Assembly: GCA_031279915.1 (NCBI GenBank)
Contig: JAITHO010000094.1
Location: 1 to 7,444 of the forward strand
Reading direction: 5' to 3'
Source of the DNA: Tannerellaceae bacterium
Lineage (GTDB): Bacteria; Bacteroidota; Bacteroidia; Bacteroidales; Tannerellaceae
Length of the DNA stretch: 7,444 nt
The notes below the pieces were generated by a model. The model made no database searches, had not been told where the DNA came from, and saw only the letters and a program-made list of their open reading frames with translations. The translations under genes and the position numbers were made by a program. Positions 1 to 4,894 of the stretch are shown piece after piece. How positions within the stretch are numbered: the stretch's first letter is position 1; each line of letters opens with the position of its first letter.

Positions 1-15
1 TCAACATTTCCGTCG

Positions 16-267
16 GCTCAATATTTATTGAAACCTCCAATTCGCCGGAATTCACCCTTTCAATATTTATTGAAACCTCTGTTTTTGCCTGCAGGACGGT
101 TTCAATATTTATTGAAAGGGTGAATTTGGGCGAATTATAGGTTTCCATATCTATTGAAAGGGCGAATTTGGGCGAATTATAGGTTTCCATAAATATTTAT
201 TCCTCCAAAAAGCTCTTACTGGAGGATTCAATAGCCTGCGGAGCCTCAAAATTGTTAGAATTGTATA
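16..267. repeat. Left block of a 42-bp-phased palindromic array (6 copies, two degenerate)
   Basis: The core is TTTCAATATTTATTGAAA, an 8-bp inverted repeat (TTTCAATA / TATTGAAA) around a TT centre. Copies start at 16, 58, 100, 142, 184 and 226, exactly 42 bp apart. Copies 2 and 3 are perfect. Copy 1 has a changed left arm (GCTCAATA). Copy 4 carries two substitutions (TTTCCATATCTATTGAAA). Copies 5 and 6 are badly eroded but still in register. Each spacer is 24 bp, beginning CCT or GGG and mostly ending GG or CCC. Spacers at 118-141 and 160-183 are nearly identical to each other, and the one at 34-57 is their reverse complement at 20 of 24 positions. The spacer at 202-225 has its own inverted ends (CCTCCA / TGGAGG). 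No coding potential is evident. The function is unknown; a phased protein-binding array or a recombination substrate are inferences. The array may extend left of the window. Confidence 0.85.
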
Positions 268-495
268 GTTCAATATTTATTGAGAGCTCCCCCTGGGGGT
301 GATGGCCGTTTCAATATTTATTGAGAGCTATCTCCTGAAGAAATGGCAGTTTCAATATTTATTGAGAGCTAACCCCTGGGCGTGATGGCGGTTTCAATAT
401 TTATTGAGAGCTCCTCCTGGGGCGTAATGGCCGTTTCAATATTTATTGAGAGCTAACCCCTGGGGGTGATGGCCGTTTCCATATTTATTGAGAGC
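268..495. repeat. Right block of the palindromic array (6 homogeneous copies, period 41-42 bp)
   Basis: Six copies of a core reading TTTCAATATTTATTGAGAGC (the first with GTTC, the last with TTTCC at the left end) start at 268, 309, 350, 392, 434 and 476. The step is 41, 41, 42, 42 and 42 bp, continuing the register of the left block without a break. The right arm ends GAGA instead of GAAA, so the palindrome is shorter (TCAATA / TATTGA). Spacers are 23-24 bp and resemble one another: most read roughly CCCCTGGGGGTGATGGCC, with a small palindrome CCCCCTGGGGG at 289-299. The spacer at 327-349 is the most divergent. All six have the same orientation, unlike the left block. Similar spacers make this a tandem minisatellite rather than a CRISPR array. 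Confidence 0.9.
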
Positions 496-806
496 CCAGG
501 CTACGGAAAATCAGCGCCATCTGATTTCATTCACGCTCGCGAAGCTCTCGAATGTTCCGGGCTGCGAGCTTGTTTGCCTGTTTAAATCAGCTGAGCCGAG
601 ATATATGTGCGATGAATTTAACATCAGGCCCTATATAAACTTCGACTAATTGCTTTTTCTGCATTACGCTCCGGCGGCAAAAGCGGAGTTTACTTTAGTA
701 AATGAGCATTGTGCCGCCGAAGCAAGTCTTGAAAAATCTAATTATTCGAAGTTTACAGTACCTGTTGAGCCTTCCGCGCATCGCGATTGTCATGCGCATA
801 GCCTCC
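496..806. other. Non-coding interval between array and tpx, with hairpins
   Basis: I find no believable gene on either strand in this 311-bp stretch; the short open frames lack recognisable protein character. It contains an imperfect 12-bp inverted repeat (668-679 with 712-723, one mismatch) enclosing a perfect 6-bp hairpin TTTACT-TT-AGTAAA (689-702). A second inverted repeat GCGCAT / ATGCGC lies at 776-781 and 792-797, ten bases beyond the tpx stop codon. Either could help end tpx transcription, but neither is followed on the minus strand by a clear run of T, so terminator status is only a guess. Confidence 0.5.
668..723. repeat. Nested inverted repeat downstream of tpx
   Basis: The outer arms GCTCCGGCGGCA (668-679) and TGCCGCCGAAGC (712-723) pair over 11 of 12 positions. 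Inside the loop, TTTACT-TT-AGTAAA (689-702) forms a second perfect hairpin. The outer stem is G/C-rich and the inner one A/T-rich. It could act as an RNA structure at the 3' end of the tpx transcript or as a protein-binding site; no T-tract supports a standard intrinsic terminator. Confidence 0.45.
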
Positions 807-1322
807 TTAATCGAAGGCCTGCTTTCCAACGGCAGCTACGGCGGCCTGGTAGTTCGGCTCGTTGGTTATTTCGCTAACGAGCTCAGTGTAGGTAATCTGC
901 ATCTCGGTGTTGATAACTATGATGCCGCGTGCGAACAGTCCGCGCAGGGGCCCATCGGTGATGAGCATGCCGTATTTCTCGTCGAAACTAGGATCGAGAT
1001 AGAGCGAAAGCGTGATGAGGTTGGTTATGCCCTCGGCAACGCAGAAGCGCGATTGGGCGAAGGGCAGGTCTTTCGACAGGCAGAGGACGACGGTGTTAGG
1101 GAGGTCGGCTGCGGCAATATTGAACTGCCTTACGGAGCATGCGCATACGGGCGTGTCGAGGCTTGGGAAGATGTTCATCACGATGTTCTTGCCTTTGAGC
1201 GAATGTAGGTTTAAGGGGCTGAGATTGTTTTGTATGCCGGTGAAATCAGGCGCGATAGAGCCTGCGAGCGGCATGTTGCCAATAGTGTTGGCCGGTTGGC
1301 CATTGAAAGTAATGTTTGCCAT
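807..1322 (-). CDS. tpx: Thiol peroxidase Tpx (atypical 2-Cys peroxiredoxin)
   Basis: The 171-residue product matches the Tpx family in length and motifs. The family reduces hydrogen peroxide and organic peroxides, normally using thioredoxin as electron donor. Visible hallmarks: IFPSLDTPVC with Thr57 and peroxidatic Cys60 (TxxC motif), DLPFAQSRFC with resolving Cys94, the following AEGI, conserved Arg132 in GLFARGIIVI, and the DGPLRGL and EITNEPNY segments near the C terminus. No signal peptide is seen, so it is probably cytoplasmic. Two extra cysteines are present, Cys62 (two residues after the peroxidatic Cys) and Cys81, and Val95 stands where E. coli Tpx has Gly. The start at 1322 gives MANITFNGQP, the expected beginning of the fold; the leader is A/T-rich without a Shine-Dalgarno sequence. 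It is transcribed divergently from the SNF2 gene, with a good promoter at 1374-1404. Assignment is secure. Confidence 0.95.
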   Translation of the reverse strand: MANITFNGQPANTIGNMPLAGSIAPDFTGIQNNLSPLNLHSLKGKNIVMNIFPSLDTPVCACSVRQFNIAAADLPNTVVLCLSKDLPFAQSRFCVAEGITNLITLSLYLDPSFDEKYGMLITDGPLRGLFARGIIVINTEMQITYTELVSEITNEPNYQAAVAAVGKQAFD

Positions 1323-1358
1323 TTGTAAAACTTTTTAGGGTGAATAATATTTTGAAAA

Positions 1359-1375
1359 GATAGATCTTTGCGCCA
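1359..1375 (+). promoter_or_regulatory. Probable -7 region of the SNF2 helicase promoter
   Basis: GATAGATCTTTGCGCCA matches the -7/start region of the tRNA-Val promoter in this window (GATATATCTTTGCGCCA, 4303-4319) at 16 of 17 positions. The core GATCTTTG is one base off TAnnTTTG. No TTTG is seen 19-21 bp upstream, so this is weaker than the tRNA promoter. If used, transcription would begin close to 1377, leaving only about a dozen A/T-rich bases before the ATG at 1389. Confidence 0.4.
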
Positions 1376-1404
1376 AAGTTAAAAAATAATGAATGACGAA
1401 GAAA
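1374..1404 (-). promoter_or_regulatory. Bacteroidota-type promoter for tpx
   Basis: Read on the minus strand, TAACTTTG (1374-1381) fits the -7 consensus TAnnTTTG fully. TTTC (1401-1404) lies exactly 19 bp upstream of it, one base off the -33 consensus TTTG. Transcription would begin near 1367, giving a leader of about 45 nt before the tpx ATG. The -33 element lies inside the first codons of the divergent helicase gene. Confidence 0.65.
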
Positions 1405-4238
1405 TAGTTTTGGTATTTTCAGAGCATATAGCTTTCGGCTGGAAGTTCTCGGCCTTTTGCGCATCAGGGCTCAATGGCGATCGTCGTCAGATCTATGGGG
1501 CTACTTCGGTACAAAGCTTTGTAGGCGTTTCGGCGGATATAAAGCAAGCGTTGCAATGGGCCGACGATATGTCGGATGCGGCTCTGCTGCGTGATTACTC
1601 GCGTGGCAGCTCAGTTCTGGAATTTCAGCGCGACGTATCCAAGGATATTCTCGAGCGTTTTATCCGTCCGCGAATAGAAATGCTGAACCGTAAGATAGCC
1701 GAAACGGCATTGCGGGCCGATATACCGGTTTATCTGCGCCTCGACCGCGGCGGCAAGACGCTGTACGAGCACGATCGCATAAAATTTTGCCCCCATCCGG
1801 CTCGATGCATCTTCCATTTTATAAAGGATGCGCAAGGCTTCAGGTATTCAATATCGCTAACGGCAGGCGGGCGCAAGCTGGCGTTGCAAAGCCGCACAGG
1901 GCTGACAGCTTCCAACAAACCCTGCTGGATAACGATAGGCAAAACCATGTATCACGTTGAAGAAATAGAAGCCCGCAAGCTATCGCCTTTCTTCGCCAAA
2001 GAATCCATACCGGTACCGCCGCAAGTGGAGTCAACCTATCTGAAAAGCTTTGTATGCAAAACGATGCAAGATTATGAAGTCGAACTGCGTGGCATACCGT
2101 TTCGGGAGATCGATCCATCGGTTCAGGCCTGCCTAAGTCTGGAACGCGACCTTGATCTGTTCGACGTGCTGACGCTGAGCTTCCTTTACGGTGATAACCG
2201 CCGCATATTCCCCGACGATCCCGTACATAAGCATGTCACAACCGAGGAGATCGACGGGCAAACAGGCCTCTGCCTCTTCCATCGCAAGCTGGAGTGGGAG
2301 CAGCAGATGATGGATCAGCTCGTCGAGGCCGGTTTGCAGCTCGTAGGCGGTCGTAGGCTGTACGCTCCCAGCCGAAAAGCCTACGCGCTGATCGAATGGC
2401 TGAACCGCAATCACAAGCTTTTAGACGGCTTCCATCTGCAGTCGAACAACGGCAAAGCCTATCACCTCGGAGGCAGCTCTCTGCAGTCAGAAGTCGAACA
2501 GCATATAGATTGGTTTGAGATCAACATCATCGTTCAGGCCGGGCAATTCAGTTTGCCGCTATCCAGCTTCCGCCACCATATCCTCAACAATATGAAAGAA
2601 TACGAACTGCCCGACGGTACCATCTTCATATTGCCCGACGAATGGTTCGATACCTATAAAGACATGATGCTCTTTGCGTCGACCGATAAGAAGAACAAGA
2701 ATCGTCTCCGGCTGCAAACCATACACGCAAGCCTGCTCGACGGCGCCCTCGGGGCATCAATGGACGAAGCCAGCAAGCGCATCGTCGACAGCATTCTCCG
2801 GATCCCCGTTCAACGACCGGAGCTGCCCAAGCATGCCGCCCAGCAGCTTCGACCATACCAGAAGGAAGGCTTCTATTGGATGTGCCACCTCTACACACAC
2901 CGCTTCGGAGGATGCCTCGCCGACGATATGGGGCTCGGAAAAACCATACAAACCATAGCCCTGCTCGAATACATTTACAGCCAGCCCAAAGCAGAGCAGA
3001 AGCTCCCACCCTCGCTGCTGGTCGTACCCACATCATTGCTGCACAACTGGAAGAACGAGCTCGCCCGCTTTGCCCCCGAGCTCCGGTGCCTGATGCACAT
3101 CGGCAGCGATAGATGCGCCTACTTCACCCAAGCCATGATGGACAACAACCAAGTCATCATCACTTCCTACGGAACATTGCGCAACGACATCCGCTTCATG
3201 AGCGCGCAGAGCTACCAGCTGGTCGTTCTCGACGAAAGCCAGTACGTCAAGAATCCCGAATCGCAAACCTATCAAGCCGTTGCACGCCTAGTCAGCCACC
3301 ATCGCCTAGCCCTGACAGGCACCCCACTCGAGAACTCCCTCGAAGACCTCTGGGCACAGTTCAACTTCCTCAACAAAGGCCTGCTCGGAACCCGAACAGC
3401 CTTCCGCAACATCTTCGTTCGCCCCACTTCAAAAGAACAAGCCCACGAACGCGACCAACTCCTCAAGCGCACCATCAGCCCATTCATCCTTCGACGCACC
3501 AAAGAAGAAGTCACCCCCGAACTACCCCCGCTCATCGAAGAAGTCGTTTACTGCGACATGTCAGAAGCCCAATCCGAAGCATACAATGCCGAGAAAAACC
3601 GCATCCGCAATCTCATCTTCGACGCAATGGCACAGCCCGAACAGCCGCTCAACAAAATCCTAGCCCTCGAGGCCATGCATCGACTCCGCCAGCTCGCCAA
3701 CCATCCCGCACTCATCCTCCCCGACTACACCGAAGACTCCGGCAAGGTCGAGCAAATCCTCCTCTCCTTCGAATCCCTAAAGAACAGCGGACACAAAGCC
3801 CTCATCTTCTCCTCCTACGTCAAATACCTCGATCTCCTCGCACGCCACTTCGACCAAGAAAGATGGCCATACCTCATGCTAACCGGCAAAACCCGCAACC
3901 GAGAAGAAGTCATCAACCAATTTACCCATAGCAACATCAATTGCTTCTTCATCTCCCTCAAAGCCGGATCCACCGGACTCAATCTCACCGCCGCCGACTA
4001 TGTCTTCATCCTCGATCCATGGTGGAATCCCGCAGCCGAGATGCAAGCCCTAAGCCGCGCCCACCGCATAGGCCAAGACAAAACCGTAATGTCATTCCGC
4101 TTCATCTCCACCGACACAATAGAAGAAAAAATCCTCCAACTCCAACAGCACAAGACCGACCTATACGACGCCTTCATCAGCGCCAATAACCCTCTGGATC
4201 AATTCACTTGGGAAGACTTCGAGCAATTGATAAAATAA
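1389..4238 (+). CDS. SNF2-family (DEAD/DEAH-like, superfamily 2) helicase/translocase
   Basis: This 949-residue protein has a complete SNF2 ATPase core in its C-terminal half. Motif I is ADDMGLGKT (511-519, Lys518), the DEAH-box equivalent is DESQ (615-618), and motif III is LTGTPLENS (from 642). In the second RecA lobe are [13 protein letters not shown] (about 854-866), DPWWNPA (876-882) and the arginine-finger motif HRIGQ (892-896). SNF2 enzymes use ATP to move along double-stranded DNA and remodel protein-DNA complexes; in bacteria they are linked to transcription recycling, repair or defence. The first roughly 480 residues show no domain I can name and probably hold the specificity part. 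No signal peptide or membrane segment is seen, so it should be cytoplasmic. The start at 1389 is the first ATG after the promoter-like region and lacks a Shine-Dalgarno sequence. Base composition shifts along the gene from G-rich to strongly C-rich on the coding strand. No partner such as a methylase or nuclease lies beside it, so its biological role stays open. Confidence 0.92.
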   Translation: MNDEEIVLVFSEHIAFGWKFSAFCASGLNGDRRQIYGATSVQSFVGVSADIKQALQWADDMSDAALLRDYSRGSSVLEFQRDVSKDILERFIRPRIEMLNRKIAETALRADIPVYLRLDRGGKTLYEHDRIKFCPHPARCIFHFIKDAQGFRYSISLTAGGRKLALQSRTGLTASNKPCWITIGKTMYHVEEIEARKLSPFFAKESIPVPPQVESTYLKSFVCKTMQDYEVELRGIPFREIDPSVQACLSLERDLDLFDVLTLSFLYGDNRRIFPDDPVHKHVTTEEIDGQTGLCLFHRKLEWEQQMMDQLVEAGLQLVGGRRLYAPSRKAYALIEWLNRNHKLLDGFHLQSNNGKAYHLGGSSLQSEVEQHIDWFEINIIVQAGQFSLPLSSFRHHILNNMKEYELPDGTIFILPDEWFDTYKDMMLFASTDKKNKNRLRLQTIHASLLDGALGASMDEASKRIVDSILRIPVQRPELPKHAAQQLRPYQKEGFYWMCHLYTHRFGGCLADDMGLGKTIQTIALLEYIYSQPKAEQKLPPSLLVVPTSLLHNWKNELARFAPELRCLMHIGSDRCAYFTQAMMDNNQVIITSYGTLRNDIRFMSAQSYQLVVLDESQYVKNPESQTYQAVARLVSHHRLALTGTPLENSLEDLWAQFNFLNKGLLGTRTAFRNIFVRPTSKEQAHERDQLLKRTISPFILRRTKEEVTPELPPLIEEVVYCDMSEAQSEAYNAEKNRIRNLIFDAMAQPEQPLNKILALEAMHRLRQLANHPALILPDYTEDSGKVEQILLSFESLKNSGHKALIFSSYVKYLDLLARHFDQERWPYLMLTGKTRNREEVINQFTHSNINCFFISLKAGSTGLNLTAADYVFILDPWWNPAAEMQALSRAHRIGQDKTVMSFRFISTDTIEEKILQLQQHKTDLYDAFISANNPLDQFTWEDFEQLIK

Positions 4239-4283
4239 AACTTCATACGATCCATGTCCGCAGCAAAAAAAATCAAGAAAAAA

Positions 4284-4314
4284 TTTGGAGTTGATAAAAA
4301 TAGATATATCTTTG
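4284..4314 (+). promoter_or_regulatory. Bacteroidota-type promoter for tRNA-Val
   Basis: TTTG (4284-4287), a 19-bp gap and TATCTTTG (4307-4314) match the Bacteroidota primary-sigma consensus at every defined position. Transcription would start a few bases before the mature tRNA 5' end at 4328. The tRNA is therefore expressed independently of the helicase gene 90 bp upstream. Confidence 0.85.
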
Positions 4315-4327
4315 CGCCACCTAAAGA

Positions 4328-4405
4328 GGGCGTTTAGCTCAGCTGGTTCAGAGCATCTGCCTTACAAGCAGAGGGTCGGCGGTTCGAATCCGTCAACGCC
4401 CACCA
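4328..4405 (+). tRNA. tRNA-Val (anticodon UAC)
   Basis: A full cloverleaf can be drawn. The acceptor stem is GGGCGTT / AACGCCC (4328-4334 with 4395-4401). The D stem is GCTC / GAGC with a 10-base loop. The anticodon stem TCTGC / GCAGA carries loop CTTACAA, anticodon TAC at 4363-4365. The variable loop has 5 bases. The T stem GGCGG / CCGTC, with one G-U pair, closes loop TTCGAAT. The discriminator is A4402 and the CCA end is encoded at 4403-4405. A UAC anticodon decodes valine codons of the GUN box. Upstream is a consensus promoter and immediately downstream a strong terminator, so this is a single-gene unit. Confidence 0.97.
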
Positions 4406-4408
4406 GAG

Positions 4409-4442
4409 AAAAAGGACTTACGAGAGATCGTGAGTCCTTTTT
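4409..4442 (+). terminator. Intrinsic terminator of tRNA-Val
   Basis: A 15-bp stem (4409-4423 with 4428-4442), broken only by one G-U pair, closes a GAGA loop. The 3' arm ends in TCCTTTTT, giving the T-tract, and the 5' arm begins AAAAAGGA. It starts four bases after the encoded CCA. The A-run/T-run symmetry means it could also work against transcripts coming from the right. Confidence 0.92.
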
Positions 4443-4470
4443 CTGTTATGACAGGCATGCTTATTATCTT

Positions 4471-4746
4471 GTGATGGAAGTCTACTACGGGGGAGTACGG
4501 TCGTTACCAACCGTTAGCCGAAAGAAATGATGCCCTTCGCGAGGGGGAATCTGAAAGAAGTCGTAGGCAAGTCCTGAACTGAGGAACTCGGAGGTCTTAC
4601 GAAGAACTAAAGGGCGGACCATGCAGAGAGAAAGTGAAAGAATGCTACCTTGAGAGTCCTTTGTAGTCAGAGGCTCGTAAGAGGCGCCTTGCTGCAAGAA
4701 TAGGACGGAAGCCGACCGGTACATACGGGCTGTGGGAGGACGGGGC
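4471..4746 (+). mobile_element. Probable group II intron remnant (5' RNA domain only)
   Basis: This non-coding segment is purine-rich and full of short hairpins, for example CGGT / ACCG at 4498-4513, a CCCT / AGGG hairpin around 4533-4545 and CTTG-CTG-CAAG near 4689-4699. Phrases such as GGAAGTCTACTACGGGGGAG (from 4475), GAATCTGAAAGAAGTCGTAGG, GAGTCCTTTGTAGTCAGAGG and GGGCTGTGGGAGGACGGGG resemble, from memory, the RNA domain upstream of the maturase gene in bacterial group II introns. No reverse-transcriptase frame follows, and I cannot find domain V or the 3' end. It would thus be a dead, truncated copy, ending where an IS-like sequence begins. The 5' boundary is approximate: no clear GUGYG start is seen. 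It could instead be another structured RNA. Confidence 0.45.
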
Positions 4747-4771
4747 TGTCTAAAAAGTTGACACTACTGTC
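4743..4771. mobile_element. Possible insertion-sequence terminus (solo end)
   Basis: GGGCTGTCTAAAAAGTTGAC (4743-4762) resembles the terminal inverted repeats of several IS families in Bacteroidota, many of which begin GGGGCTGTCT(C/A)AAAAG. It sits exactly where the intron-like segment stops. No transposase and no matching inverted end are present in the window, so this is at most a relic or the scar of a deletion. The similarity is recalled, not measured. Confidence 0.3.
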
Positions 4772-4894
4772 TAATTTCTTTACATGCCTCCATTGATTTG
4801 CTGGCATAATCGCTTAAAACGTATAGTGTTGCATCTTTGGCATGAGGATTGTATTATTGTTATAAATAATTTAAAGCAACTAAGTATTACAGTC
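4772..4894 (+). other. Leader region of the permease gene
   Basis: This A/T-rich 123-bp interval lies between the mobile-element debris and the permease ATG. CATCTTTG at 4832-4839 is one base off the -7 consensus TAnnTTTG, but no TTTG stands 19-21 bp upstream, so it is only a weak promoter candidate. No Shine-Dalgarno sequence precedes the ATG. The coding frame stays open upstream to an ATG at 4784, but the encoded residues look unlike protein of this family. Confidence 0.35.

Noticed and set aside
16..495. CRISPR array
   Set aside because: The spacers resemble one another, one is an inverted copy of others, the core is only 18-20 bp and no cas gene is in the window.
776..797. Intrinsic terminator of tpx
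   Set aside because: GCGCAT / ATGCGC can pair, but the loop is long and no T-run follows on the minus strand.
650..877. 75-residue open frame upstream of and overlapping the tpx 3' end
   Set aside because: It has no promoter or family resemblance and runs through the nested hairpin.
702..1208. 168-residue open frame opposite tpx
   Set aside because: It is antisense to a gene with complete Tpx motifs and its translation has no recognisable protein character.
2626..3036. 136-residue minus-strand open frame inside the helicase gene
   Set aside because: It overlaps the conserved motif I region of the helicase and its Arg/Cys/Trp-rich composition looks like antisense translation.
3113..3931. 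272-residue open frame inside the helicase gene
   Set aside because: It is rich in Arg, Pro, His and Ser because of the C-rich coding strand; it is a shadow frame of the SNF2 core.
4328..4471. Integrase attachment site at the tRNA-Val 3' end
   Set aside because: No second copy of the tRNA 3' end and no integrase are present in the window.
4285..4530. 81-residue open frame across the tRNA
   Set aside because: It runs through the tRNA cloverleaf and its terminator, so it cannot be a real gene.
4471..4746. RNase P RNA or tmRNA
   Set aside because: I see neither the RNase P core phrases nor the tRNA-like ends and tag frame of tmRNA.
4784..4894. 37-residue upstream extension of the permease
   Set aside because: Family proteins start with the MKTLIIAFRSL-like segment just before the first membrane helix; the extra residues look like untranslated leader.
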